Shown in pieces: positions 34,093 to 45,795 of a DNA stretch of 64,000 nt. The DNA is taken from the NCBI GenBank assembly GCA_003988855.1, contig QYAI01000047.1, positions 62,001 through 126,000 on the forward strand, read 5' to 3'. Position numbers and translations under genes: made by a program. The notes below the pieces were generated by a model, which did no database searches, was not told where the DNA came from, and saw nothing but the letters and a program-made list of their open reading frames with translations. This DNA is from Arachnopeziza araneosa. Taxonomy: Eukaryota; Ascomycota; Leotiomycetes; Helotiales; Arachnopezizaceae. Each line of letters begins with the position of its first letter. Position 1 is the stretch's first letter.

Positions 34093-35439
34093 GGTGAAGT
34101 GGCGAGCCTCTCATGCACCGTCTCGGAAGATGAAGAGTTTTCTTGAACGTCAACTGATCCCACGAGAGCCGAGTGGACAGATATCGACTCTCACCGTACC
34201 ATCTGTTGCAACAATAACTCAGGGAGTAGAGAGACCGTGAGGAGATGAATCTGCAAGGAGAAAACTCTTCCTTCTCCGCACCCTCGTAGCGCTCACTAAC
34301 GTCGTCTCTAGATTAGCTTCAGCTTCACTACTCTCCAATCGGCTGTATTCTGGTTCTCATCTAAAGGGGTTGACTGTTTGTAGTGTAATGCAGCGGTAAT
34401 AAAAAGTAAGTTTTTGATATTGACGAAACTATGGCGAGGTATGCTCTATTCGCTCTGGACAATCCATTGCCTATTCCTGGAAATATAAATACGGATCAGT
34501 TATCATATTATCACTAATAGGCTGCGTGCTGTTTAAGCTCTAAAATGTATCTCTGAGCCATAAAATGTCCGGTAACCCGAATAAGCTTAAGCATCTCTTC
34601 AGATCTGAGATGCAGAACCTTGTCTGCTCAAGAAAATTATCAAGCCCCAAGCTCGAGGTGCTGCAAAACACTCGATTTTTCCCTGCGCTTTGCAACCCGA
34701 CAATGAATCAAGCACCAAGCTAATGCACCGATCATCCCGCGCGGATCGTTCCGGTCGATCGCAGCCCAGATGGAGAATGGTTGGCGTTCAAGTGGCACTG
34801 TGTTCACATCGTGGTGTGACATTGTGTGGCCCGGCCTCTGGTTGATCAGCGATTGTTCTCTCCGTGTTCTGTGGCGGACATATGAGTGGTCTGATCTCGC
34901 AGCACGAGTTGGCCCATCTCGAACACCTCTTTCTTTTTGTCCCGGTCTGGACACACGGTTCCGCTCCATAGACTATTTTCTGGTATAGAACCGCTGTGGA
35001 GATGTGGCTTGTTTCCTACTCTAGAGCTTTTATTGTTGAGCAGCAAGACAAGCATATCGCTAACGGAACAGAGAACGTTGTCTTTGAGACACCCGTCTCA
35101 GCTGCATGCAGACTTTCTTCTCCGAGCGGCGCTGTTGCGCTGTTGCTATGTTTGTGGGGTATTGAGACATTATCGTCTTGGGTAAGAGATGAAATAAAGT
35201 CTGACTTCAGAGATGGAACATCGTGGTAGAGAATTAAAATCAAAAATCAACCAGAAATGAGTTTTGGAAAGCAAACTCGGTGTTCAATATTGAAACCATG
35301 TACCATTCAATATTGCAACAGTCCCACCGTTTAATACTGTAACAATGTAACACTGCTATTCCAAAATTTGAGGAAAACCATTTCGATTCGCAGGACGACT
35401 TTTATGCTGGCCAATAAAAAGTTGTGTCTTGCGGAGTGA
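34093..35439. other. Intergenic region
   Basis: 1.35 kb with the promoter of the DHA2-type transporter gene at its left end and the 3' side of the sulfotransferase-like gene at its right. Frames at 34640-35243 on both strands overlap one another and show no family content. Nothing else recognised. Confidence 0.4.
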
Positions 35440-36478
35440 TCAATTCCTGGACCAGCCAATGTACATGGCAGCAGCGAGCACCAGGCCCAATACACCAACC
35501 CTCCTGGCTCCCTTCTCGGCCACCAGACTGGTCCTCTCCCAAAACATATCCCTGCGGACCTGCACGAGGGAGCTCGGCTCGTTAAGATGAGGAAAGCCCA
35601 CCTCAGGCTCTGGGATCTGCAAAAAGCTGCACAACGGTCCCCAACCCTGGCTTGGATGGAACTCGAGCAGGTTCTCCGGCGGCACTACAGCACGAACGTG
35701 GGCGTGGTGCTCGTCGAACGATTGCAGGAGAGCAGGGTAGGCGGATTCTCTGTATGCTGGAACTCCCTTGGACAGGATGGATGTGGTCCGTTTCAACAGA
35801 GCCAGGTACGGGGCCGTGAATTCGGGGTCGAAATAGGATAGAATCGCCCAGGACTTCCAGGAGAGGATTTCCAGGATGGAGTTTCGCATCGAGAGGAGCC
35901 AGCTCTCTCGGTTTCGCGTCGTCAGGATCACCTTTGCGTGTGGATATGCGGCGATGAGTTCCTCGACAAAGAAGCAACAGGGCTCATCGGAGACGGCCTG
36001 AGAAAGCGTCAGCTCGGTGTCCATGTGTAAATGAAACTCTTCTTGTATAGTGTGCAAAGTGCTGTATCGCCCGCACTTGCTGGCTGAGGGAGACGTGAAG
36101 CAAAATTTCGCAAAGAGAAAAACATGAAAAGAGCGTGAGAATAAAAGTCTTTACGTCGTAATCCCAAAGCATCTGATCAAAGTCCTCGCCCTCGAAAGGC
36201 TTCCCAATCCCATCGTACTTGGCCTGTACGGCCTTCAGCCAGAGCTGAAGGTGGCCATTATTCTTATTGCTCAACACCTCATTCCAATGATAAGACCTCA
36301 AACTCAGCAATTTCAAAGCCGCGCAGATAGCTATCACTCGTCAGTCACCAACGTCAATATCAAGTTCACGCATCAGGATTGACTTGCACGTGGTTGCCGT
36401 TCGCGGGAGTCCCAGAATCAGCACTTTCATAGGTTTGGGCCGTGGCAACACCTGAGTCTCCTGGTCGTAGAAGTTCAT
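35440..36478 (-). CDS. P-loop sulfotransferase-like protein (Sulfotransfer_4 type) with C-terminal TM helix
   Basis: Fungal P-loop NTPase-fold protein of the family often labelled 'sulfotransferase' or mislabelled 'NAD-dependent epimerase'; the donor would be PAPS if it is a true sulfotransferase. Exons 36478-36388, 36330-36155 and 35997-35440 encode 274 aa. Intron 1 has a GC donor (T|GCAAGT) and joins ILGLPRTATT to SICAALKLLSL, the PAPS 5'-phosphosulfate loop (PxTATTS). Intron 2 (157 nt) joins WDYD to AVSDEPCCFFVEELIAAYP. Next comes KVILTTRNRESWLLSM (3'-phosphate region) and ends with RVGVLGLVLAAAMYIGW, a likely membrane anchor. ATG 36430 is an alternative start. Acceptor unknown. It sits in the block with an ASST-like gene. 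Confidence 0.85.
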
Positions 36479-38098
36479 GCTGGCAATTTATATATCAAAG
36501 TGAGGTTGTTGATTGCGTGCTTTCTGGCTGGTTTACACCAGAATGGCGACATGAGCCAGCGTCTTCTCCCAGATGGGAGGCGCTGCTCATTGGGCTTCTC
36601 CTGCTCGGCTGCTTTGTTCCTTTCCATGCGGAGTCTGCAGATATCGTGTTCAGCCTCTGGCGTCACACCCGTGCGCCACATGCGAGGGTAGGCATGAAGT
36701 CATGTACTTAACCAAGTAGTGCTGCTTTTCAACGAAGTTTGTGCTACGGTGCTAAAATGACAATCACGGCTGCATGTCGGCGGGGCCTAGATTCTACTGG
36801 TGCTGAACATCCGTTACTATTCTGTATGACGATGTAGACATTGTACGACGTTGCTAGAACAGAGTCATGGTTGCATGACGAAGAGACATCCTACTGGTCT
36901 GCGGCTCCGTGGTGCTTGTCAAATCAGGTTGAGAGATGGCAACAGCTGATCAAAATCTCGTCGCATTTCGCGTATCTGCCTCACTTTCCGGGGAAGTCAT
37001 CTATCACCAAAATGTACTAGTCTCCATCTCACGCACTTTATTTATAGCATGAGAACTAGAAGCAGCCAACCGCATAGTTCTGTCTCGAACTTGATGCAAT
37101 GCGAAGAAACACCACATCTCTATTTTACTGCATGACGAGGAGAACAAGCGAGGTACTGCACACTTATCAAATTATCACTTCTCAGAAGACCATAGCGCTC
37201 GCGGCGGGACGTTAAGCGGGTTGTCCCGTATTATTAAACAATGGGGTAAATATTCATTTTCATGCACTTTGAGACGACTTCCACAAGGTGGAAAAATTAT
37301 AGGTTCATGTGATGACAGAGAATCAGACAACTCGAGTCAGCCCCGAATCACTCTATAGGTGATCCAAGCCGACGCAGTGCGGTAATGTATACATGAATTA
37401 AACTCTAGCGGGAAACACAAGTTCCAATATCTCGGCGACAGGATTTTCACCGTCTCAAAAATCAGCTCAAGGCAAGCAGTAGATCGATTGCTTGGAGATC
37501 CACTTACTAGTATTGTTCCTTAATTTCTCCTTCTTAAACGGCTAGAAGCGTGACCTGCAAATCTTTTCCCTACTTCTTCTCTTGATTCGATTCGATTCGA
37601 CTCGTTAGGCACACTGGTACAGGATACGCCTCAAACATCTCATCCGATGAATACATCATCAATATCATCTCCGCGCCGGAATCTCCACTCTCTGTACATG
37701 CTGTAACTCAAGCTCAGCTCTCCCTTCGTCAAATCAGAGAGCATCAGTAGGGTCGGCGGTCTGCAGTTCTTACCTAAGAGATCCTACCTCTGTATTCCGT
37801 ACCTATTACCTTTGAAACCTAGGTTTAGATCGAGATCATAGTTCTGTAGACTAGCATATTGCATACAGAGGCTGCTGATTTCCCCTGCATGGTGGGATGG
37901 TTGGATCTGAGTATTCGAGTGCTCGCCTTAAACCATCGCTGTTTTAACCGCGTACCAGATTCATGATGCTTGGTTTGGAGCCACGTGCTCTGGTATATTG
38001 AGTGATGCGGGAGCTGGCGTCTGCAGGATATAAATTATCACTTAATTTCTGCTACCTGAACTGGCCATTGACCTACAATCCAAAGTGACAGTTCAAAG
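36479..38098. promoter_or_regulatory. Divergent intergenic region
   Basis: 1.6 kb between the divergent sulfotransferase-like and second 2OG oxygenase genes, so it must contain both promoters. A short GATTC-type tandem run (GATTCGATTCGATTCGACTC) lies near 37584-37604, and GGATATAAATTATC near 38026 could be a TATA element for the oxygenase about 70 bp downstream. No gene seen. Confidence 0.4.
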
Positions 38099-39353
38099 AT
38101 GAAGAATCACGCCACTCACACACATTCTCGCTATCCAGTCCTGGATTTTCGATCCCTCTCCAAGAATGCCTTAGCTGAAGATCGCAAAGAAGCTCTGAGC
38201 CTTCTCGATAATGCCTTCCGAACTTACGGGTTCATCTACCTATCTAATCATGGCATTTCATCTACCTTGGTCGAGGAGAGTTTTGAACAGGTATTTGTCT
38301 CACCGATCTGCCTTTCAGGAATACGTGTCTGATGAAATAATACTGTTAGACGAAACGTTTCTTTGCCTTCCCTCACAGAACCAAATCGCTTGTCCGGCGC
38401 TCGACTAATCCCTTCGAACCTCGTGGATATACAACCGTTGGTGATGCGGTTGTGAATCAAGAACATCAACCACGAGATCTGACCGAGCTGGCCAACGCGC
38501 GTTCAACAGCGCCGGTTGAGCAGAGAGAAACCTTCGAGCTTGGGAATCCATATGCTACTCACGTGGATCCCAATCTCTTATTACCAGAAGAAACACTTCC
38601 GGGTTTCAAGAACTGGTTAGAAGAGTGGTGGGATGCATGCATGGTAATTACTCCTTGATCTGCTTGATCTGGGTATTGAAGACACAAACCTAACTCGATG
38701 ATCTCCCACAGGGCCTGCAGTTGAGCATGATGGGATGTTTCGACGAGATATTGAGCGGCGAGAGTATCCAAACCGGAGCCTTAGTAAAACAGCAAACGCC
38801 ATCCAAGAGCCGCTCCAATATGAGCCTGATCCATTACCACGCCATGCCTCAATCCGACATACGCGCCGGGCGAGCACGTCGCTGTAACGCCCACACCGAC
38901 TCGGGCCAACTCACGCTCCTCTTCCAAGACGGCGTTGGCGGCCTCGAGGTCTGCGATAGGAGTAACCAGAACCGCCAAGCACCATTCGTACCCGTGCCTC
39001 CCATCCCGGGAACAGTCATTGTGCAACTAGGTGACATGTTGGAGAAGCAGTCAAACGGTCGATGGAGAAGTGCTCTTCATCGTGTGACCGCTCCACCGCC
39101 GACGATGCTAGGCCCTTCCGACGATGAGAAGCGTGTCCTCCAAGATCGGTATTCGATTGCGTTCTTTGTGTATCCCGATTTTGATACCAAGATTGAAACG
39201 TTGCCGGGGTGTCAAGAGAAGGGACCTTGGAATAGTCTGAATTGGGGGACGGTGCAGACAGCGGGCGACTGGTGGCGTAAGAGGATACAATTGGAGTTCG
39301 GCGGTTATGGTAAGAAGACGACGAAGCTTGGTTCAATAAGTGCTGTTCTCTAG
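38099..39353 (+). CDS. 2-oxoglutarate/Fe(II)-dependent oxygenase, second copy of the block
   Basis: Exons 38099-38290, 38350-38643 and 38712-39353, with 59- and 68-nt introns, give 375 aa. The first join is FEQ to TKRFFAFPHR, the usual hinge of the DIOX_N region, following AFRTYGFIYLSNHGI. The iron-binding triad is H223 and D225 (CNAHTDSGQLTLLFQD) and H285 (SALHRVTAP); the 2OG arginine is R308 in RYSIAFF. All are intact. It differs strongly from the 30.7 kb oxygenase, so it is not a recent duplicate. Likely role: hydroxylation or oxidative ring chemistry on a small molecule. Substrate unknown. Confidence 0.92.
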
Positions 39354-40070
39354 GTAGCAAGATTTTGTGCTTGTTCGAAAAACCGATTCCTCACAGGACT
39401 TTTTCATCTCCGTGCTGATTAGTAGCGTGACCCTTCCACCACCGTGGTTATCAGAACTCTTAACCCAAGAATTACTATCTTTACATCATAATATGAAAAC
39501 AGTCTTTAAGCCTTGTTTCAAAACGGAAAATGAAGGTAAGGGTCCATGTATACAAACAAGACTTAAAAAAAAACTTGGTGGATTTATCCATAAAATTTGT
39601 GGGAATTAGGATTGAAATAAAGCTTTCCAAGTAAGTCACAGGCTCGCCACGCAGTAAAGTCTATATATTTAACATGAGAAGCCATAATAATACAAACTTG
39701 TAGAACTCATCGCTTTAAAGGGAGGATTTTGGAATGTTTTCAGCTAAATCTAGGGGTGCGTGAAGAATTCTAACATACACTGGTGAATTTGATAAGGAGA
39801 AACGTCTTGCATTTTGGATAAGACCCCAAATTAAAAAAAATTCTAAGACTATAATGAGTTACCAGGTTGCGAGGTTACGTGGTTTCTCGCCCGGCGTGGG
39901 TGCCGTCGAGTTCTGCAACCCACCGTGGAAAACGCATCAGAGGTCACACAGCTTACGCCACCATTACTTATTTCAAGGTTCCATTCTCAAAGGCTACCAC
40001 GCATGTCTTGAGTTTTGAAATCCATATTCATTAAGTACAGGGTTATAAGTTTACCTAACATCTAGAATAT
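39354..40070. other. Convergent spacer
   Basis: AT-rich DNA between the oxygenase and the NB-ARC pseudogene. An 80-codon frame at 39367 has no supporting feature. Nothing recognised. Confidence 0.4.
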
Positions 40071-42562
40071 TTATCTAGAATAGTAATACACATGCGCATC
40101 GAAGTCCAGATCACCAAGCTGATCTTCTGCTCGATGATTGTCGGGAACAGTCTGCCTTCTGAGTTGCATTGCTCTGTCTAATTTTGCTTTCGCTTCAATA
40201 TCATCGCTGAGGCTTCGGAGTAGTCGTCCTTTCATGAAAGAAGATCGAGCAGCCTGTGGCATATATCATTTAATGTCCCCATAAACCTCGAGACTTTGTT
40301 GAAGGAGAATACTGCATTTGTCAGCAATCAAACCAGTCTTCTACAAGTTGGGAACTTGTATGCACTTTGCTTCACCAGATTTTCCTATCCTAATGAATTG
40401 TTCAGCTAGACGATAGCATGCATCCGCTGTTATGCAGTGATTACTGCCGATCGTTGACTTGAAAACCCTCAGAGCCCTCTCGAAGTAGTCCAGCGCTTCG
40501 TCCAAACGATTTTGACAACGCCGAACGTCCCCAAAAGCATGTAGCAATTTACCAGTTCTATTTTTTGTCAAATGGTAGCTCATATGACTTGAAGGGTAGA
40601 CTTACACCATCGATTTTGTATCATCCTTGCCGAATGCTTCTTCGCGAGCTTTAAGGACTGGCATCAAAATCTCCTCGGCCCTTCCTCCCTCATCGAGAGT
40701 CGAGTACAAAATTCCAAGATGAATTGATGGCCAAGTTTGGTTCAGTTCTTTTTGTGAGCGAAAACCTCCAATGATCTTTGCCAACTATCTAAGGCTTCTG
40801 TTGGATGGACCCTCATGTATGCCATACCGTTCACGTTGTAAGCCTCAGCAATCTCAATAGCATCTTGCGGTTGACGGTCCTTTTCTATGCGATCAATGAC
40901 CATAGCTATCCACGCTTTACAGTGCAACAGGCTTTGCCAATTGTCAGTGTCGATTGCAGCGACTGCTTGATACTGATGACTGTCAGATAGAAGCTTTTCA
41001 ATCCTGTCTATATTAGTGCCCTCATGCCTCAGACAACGCTCAAGAATTATCTGGGATAATGAGGCACATATCCAGATTTCTCGGCCAAAGGCCTTCTCAA
41101 CCATATACCTTTAAGAGTCAGCATCACTCGAGATGATTTTAATAGAAATGTGGACTTGCCATGAAACTTCGTTGAACAACTCTGCACAAATAAAACTGGG
41201 CTTGAATGCTCCTGTGCGGATGAGGTTCTCGAATATCGATCTAATTTTCTCGACATGCGGGAACAGAGGTTCGCATTGCTGCATGCGATCAGTGAGATTG
41301 CGCTGGTCCCACTGAATGAAAGGCCAAGCCCCTGTTAGCAGAGTGACAACACTATCAAAGCCGAGTCGTGTCTCTTCTGTCATCTTATGTCTCACGACGT
41401 CTTGGACTAGGCGGTGAATACGAAGTCCGCTACCTTTGATGTCCCGAGAGATTAATGAACTATCTATCAATTCTGTTCGGGCATCAAAGTATGATATCCT
41501 TATTTTAGGATAATTAGGTAGCCTGATAATTTTGCCTTCGGGTAGCAAAAGTTTCTCGGAAATTCGATCCGGATCGAGGAAGGATAGTACTTGTAGTAAA
41601 GCCAATGCAGATTCGGAAAGAGCCTCTAGCATCCACACAGATGCAATAGTCTGGTTATAATTTGTGTTTTGGCCTGAAACTTGCATTTCACGAAGCTTTC
41701 TCGCATCTTCTTCATAGTACACGAGGAAATCTTCAAGAGAGAGATGGTGGCGGCGAATGATACCTCCTATCTGCGTGATTGCAAGAGGAACGCCTCCGAG
41801 AAGTTTGGAGATTTGGGTACATTTTTCTGGACTTTTCTCTTCAAACTCACGCTGTGACAAGGATTGCAAGAACAGACTAGCCTCGCCGACGCGAAGGAAG
41901 GAAGATCAAACGCGACAGTCAGCGTGTAAATACTGTCTTTAGAAAGCGGATTTCGACCGGCTACTACCATACAACCTGCGCCAGCGGCAGGCTAGAATTC
42001 GTACAACGCATCTGGGTTATCCACGTTGTCGGAGACTAACAGCCAAGATACTTCCTGGTCAGCCTTTCGAATCCCTTGATTGGCGGCTATACTTGGCCGA
42101 GAAAACCATCCTTTGACAATTTCACGACTTGCAATATCGTTGTGAGGGTCTGCTTCGTTATCTAGACCTAGTGTCTGGGCGATCTCGGTAAATCCCAAGT
42201 AGAGTTTCTGTACTGTGTCCGAGTTCACCCAAAAAATGGCATCGAATTTTTCTCTCCTGGAGTATACATACTCGGTAGCCAATTCTGTTTTGCCAATGCC
42301 TCCCTAATGGACCAGAAGTTTCGAATTAGTATAAGGATTGGTTTTGAGTCTGCCCCAAGTACCTGACAAAGCCATTCACACCTATAGAGAACGTGCGGGT
42401 ACAGACGATATTCTCTTCTCTCGGAAATATGTCAGTCATTGCTGGATATAATGCAGTGATTCCAGCGCTTGAATTCCTCACCGCGCCCGAGGAGAACGAT
42501 CCGTTAGATTTTTCATTACAAGAACTTACCACTTGGTCTCTGGGTGCTTGTTTACTAGACAT
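40071..42562 (-). pseudogene. NB-ARC/TPR STAND (NLR-like) pseudogene
   Basis: Relic of a fungal NLR-like protein, a family used in non-self recognition. The P-loop GGIGKTELATEYVY (about 42303-42262) follows an intron whose upstream exon contains IFPREENIV. Then come DAIFWVNSD, WLLVSDNVDNPDALYEF (Walker B) and, after a break, LSQREFEEKSPEKCTQIS with LLGGVPLAITQIGGIIRR. Winged-helix and TPR blocks follow (SVWMLEALSESALALLQVLSFL; DEALDYFERALRVF; KLDRAMQLRRQTVPDNH). Lesions: TAG at 41992-41994 where the family has Trp; a one-base shift near 41885; and a one-base shift near 40755. One intron (41109-41159) uses a GC donor and restores W-YMVEKAFGRE. The damage is too extensive for a working product. 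Confidence 0.8.
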
Positions 42563-43082
42563 TGTGTTTCAAACGATGTTAAGATATCACCTTATAATTC
42601 GCAGGCCTTTACGGTTTCCAACGGGAACTGCAAGAGCAGTGCTGATAGGCCGCTCTACAAGGATCGGACATCATAGAAAACACCAAGAAGGACCAGGAAG
42701 AACTATTCGATGTCGACGTGTTAAATCTGTCTCCCACACAAGACACACCAAGAGAGAGGCACATCTCAGATACTTAAGATGGCGCCAATGAGATACATGA
42801 TCCTCTTTTCCATAGCTCACAATATATAGAAAGGGATCTTGCGAACAAAGACATTTCCGGCTCGTCTTAGAAACTCAAAGCACCAATTCTCGCATTCGAA
42901 TCTTAGGAGGCTTTTTAGGTATTACCAACCCATTTTTCATAGAATATTCTGCAATCTAACAGTCATAGACCTTACTATCATATTTCCTCCCACAGATCCA
43001 GCATCTCCCACGATTCGTTACACCAATGACTCATGATTAGGCTTAATCTATTAATCCATCACCCGTGTATATTGGATATGGC
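42563..43082. other. Intergenic region between two pseudogenes
   Basis: No gene recognised. It may include eroded 5' sequence of the OPT relic, since a full OPT gene would need about 1.7 kb more coding sequence than is seen. Confidence 0.4.
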
Positions 43083-44046
43083 ATGATTATGAAGTCGCTC
43101 ACAACCGCCTACATACTGGTTGGAGCTATCTTGAGCTGGGGTATCCTATCACCTCTTGCAACATCCAAAGATTAGGCACCAGCCCCACTGCCAATTGGCT
43201 GAATGGCAGTCAGTGATGGATTGTATGGGTTAGTCTTAGGACTATTTTAGGAGGCTCAGCTGTGGGAATAGGCTGGCTAATCATAAATCCATTGCAACTG
43301 ACGGTCTGTTCCTTTTGGGCCGTGGCGCAGGAAAAAGCTGTACATGTTTTCGGTTCATCACCGCCCGAGATTGCTTCAACTGAGAGCGTGACTGGCAATA
43401 TGACACAAGAACATGCGCCCCAATTCTTAGATGAGGCTATACCACTACTTATGGATAACAGCTTCCGCCTTCAAATTAAATCTATGAATCGCCCGATGAA
43501 GTCTTATCGAGTGCAGCAATAGTGCTATGGCTTATCAGAGCTACCATAGCCTTTTTTTCCTTTTCAACTTTATATCTCTTCGGAAAACTCTTATCGATTT
43601 AGCAGTTACTCGTCTCAATACTCATGATTTTTCCTCTCAGCACTGCGAGCGTTCGCGCAATGGGCGAGACTGACAATTCACTAGCAACAATTATAGTTCA
43701 CGACAGCCAAACTTGTTTATGGACAAGGAATGCCGGACGGTGTCTAGAACTTCGCCCTTGCTGCTTCCGTGCAGTCTGCAGTCTTTGCTGCCATTTGGAT
43801 CCGTGCTAATGAATATCCTTGGGGGAAGAGAGTCCCAAATAGTATCGCTTTGCGTCGGTAAGTGCAAAAACATGTCTTTCAAACTCTTTGGTAACGAGTC
43901 ACAGGTCTGTATGTATTGCTGAGCTACACGATTCCGATAGCTGTGGGTGGTCTCGTACACTACTGCTGCAGGTATCACGGGTGGGTGGGTGAGCTGCAAG
44001 TCATCACGGTATCAAGTGGTTTTGTTTTGGGACAAGGAGTCTCTTA
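43083..44046 (+). pseudogene. OPT-family oligopeptide transporter relic
   Basis: Pieces of the oligopeptide/siderophore OPT transporter family read in order: YILVGAILSWGILSPLA, then a WIVWVSL...GWLIINPLQ span, SVRAMGETDNS (the family's RALGETD motif), KLVYGQGMPDGV (RLVLGRGLPEGV equivalent), FAAIWIRANEYPWGKRVP and SSGFVLGQG. Stops interrupt it at 43173-43175 (family Trp), 43214-43216 and 43745-43747, and the frame changes between blocks. The N-terminal two-thirds of the usual 750-850 aa protein are absent. OPT carriers import short peptides or metal chelates; this copy cannot. Recognition rests on motif order, which is specific for the family. Confidence 0.75.
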
Positions 44047-44966
44047 AGCCTAAGACAAGCTAGCGATGCGCAAATAAAACTAGAAAAGAAGAAATAAGGA
44101 TTAGTTTACCTTGAGTTGTTCGCGTCGCTAAATACTGCGATCAAAAAAAATAACGGTTCAAAACGGCATTTTGTGATGTGGAACGAAAGCAGACAGAGAA
44201 GAAAGAAGGATAAATTTACCTTGAGTCGTCTCTTCAGGTCCAAGACACCGGGGGCACCGACCTTCGGACCTGCGACGTGCAACAAAACAGACAGAGACGA
44301 AAGAGGATGCCAAGCAGTAATCGATAAGCGGGAATAGGGTGTAGGTGTCCCGAAGTTCGACTGAAGCCCATCCTGGACACGAAAAGCTTTATACATTGTG
44401 GTATAGCAACTAGTTGAGCAAAAGGATATTATTACGGCTCTTAACATACTCTGTTGGTTAGGTTGTGCGCGGGTGGCTAGTCTAGACGAAAGTGCGCTCT
44501 GCATAAAGAGGCAGTGCACTAGAGATGATATCACGCAAGTTAATAGGTTTATGTCTGCGAGTATACATGGAAAGAGGAATGAATCGATACGGGCGCAGCC
44601 TATCTTGAGAAGTTCAATTTCAACTCTGAGCCTTCTCCCTTTCTTGTAAGGAAAGTGAGAGACGATACAAAACACGACAAAGACCGAGACGACGAGGATC
44701 ACATAGCAAGAGAGGTTACTTACTTCGATAACTTAATTAGACTCTGGAGATAATATTCAATTAAAAGTTTTATCATCTAATCTATGTGGCAAAAACTTGG
44801 TCCAATCTACAGTGGCGAAAGCACTTGTAGGCAATGACCGGAACTGCAATATGTCCTCCAGCAAGATATAAGCTCGACAGAACATATAAATACCGGGAAG
44901 AATATACACCAGAAGCATAGCTTTCAACAGAATATTCAGCGCGGGGTCTTTGTCCCTCGAGTTGTT
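44047..44966. other. Intergenic region with an imperfect internal duplication
   Basis: A 198-codon minus-strand frame (44106-44702) has no recognisable domain and is probably chance. Two similar purine-rich segments ending in TTTACCTTGAGT (about 44083-44118 and 44196-44228) suggest a small decayed duplication. Confidence 0.35.
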
Positions 44967-45403
44967 CTAGATCCCTTCTGCAATCCCGTGTATCCTTTTT
45001 CTCAGGCGATGGGATTTAGTTGGGGTAGTTGGTTGATGAGTTGCCACGCTGGAAGATTGGGGTTTGAATCGCCGTTCCAAGGCTGGGTACCAGTTGAAGG
45101 CGACTAGAGTTACAGGAATGTAAAGAAAGGAGGTGATCAGTAGCCCGACCGTCGCTGTGCGCCAAAGAAAACGCTCAACTGCGGTGGGGAAGACGTCGTT
45201 CTAGGCGATGGTAAAGAGAGCAAAGTAAGCCATCGTGAAGAGCCAGAAAGCGAATTGATAAACTGATAGATCTCCGGGATTAACCATACGTGTGTTCTCA
45301 AAGTGATCGACTGGTTTGGTCTTGGGCGTGAAGTCGATGTGCATACGCTCTAGGGGTGTCGAGGAGATTTGCAACGTACAGCGAAGTATGCCATTCGCGC
45401 CAG
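44967..45403 (-). pseudogene. C-terminal relic of a fungal multi-pass membrane protein
   Basis: One frame reads ANGILRCTLQISSTPLER, MHIDFTPKTKPVDHF, then VYQFAFWLFTMAYFALFTIA, a stop, NDVFPTAVERFLWRTATVGL and ITSFLYIPVTLVAFNWYP. This is the two-helix C-terminal part of an uncharacterised fungal membrane family in which the stop position is Trp (W-N/D-x-F-P-T). The stop is TAG at 45201-45203, one G-to-A change from TGG. No upstream exons were found. The function of the family is unknown to me. Confidence 0.6.
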
Positions 45404-45795
45404 CTTAAACAGTCAAGTGGAGTGCGAGTGTGATGCTCTCCTGTATTGAAGCCAGTTTTGTGTTGGATCTAGGTGGGCGCTGCAGCAGGTGTTTGTTCCG
45501 TGTTGGTTTTCGTCTTGGTATTTCGTGGCAGCTGCCTCAGGGGTCCCTTCGCTAGATAACTTAATCACACCTCCAACTTACCTAATCAGCCCATTCTTCA
45601 ACGCGCGAGAACGCACGTCGGAAAATAGTTCAACATCGTGCTGACAAAGTGACATCAACTGGGTCACGCATCCTGAAAATGGTACGTACATCTTACAAAT
45701 GCTGATTTGCGCCTCCAGATCAAACGCCCGACGAGATATCACAACCACAAGCCCTGGCTTCCATATCTCACCTCGCCCAGAGGTTCAGGTTCACC
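45404..45795. other. Intergenic/promoter region of FMO gene
   Basis: No gene seen. It presumably contains the promoter of the monooxygenase gene that starts at 45796. Confidence 0.4.

Noticed and set aside
33458..34240. 260-codon plus-strand frame
   Set aside because: Antisense shadow of the first exon of the DHA2-type transporter, a product of its GC-rich coding sequence.
34640..35243. Several overlapping frames of 70-110 codons on both strands
   Set aside because: They overlap each other on opposite strands and none shows family motifs, splice logic or a good start.
42393..42791. 132-codon plus-strand frame
   Set aside because: Lies antisense to the 5' part of the NB-ARC pseudogene and has no recognisable content.
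44106..44702. 198-codon minus-strand frame
   Set aside because: No domain, odd composition, and it crosses a region with an imperfect duplication; probably chance.
45040..45090. tRNA B-box-like GATTCAAACC (minus strand)
   Set aside because: No matching A-box or cloverleaf; it falls within the coding part of a membrane-protein relic.
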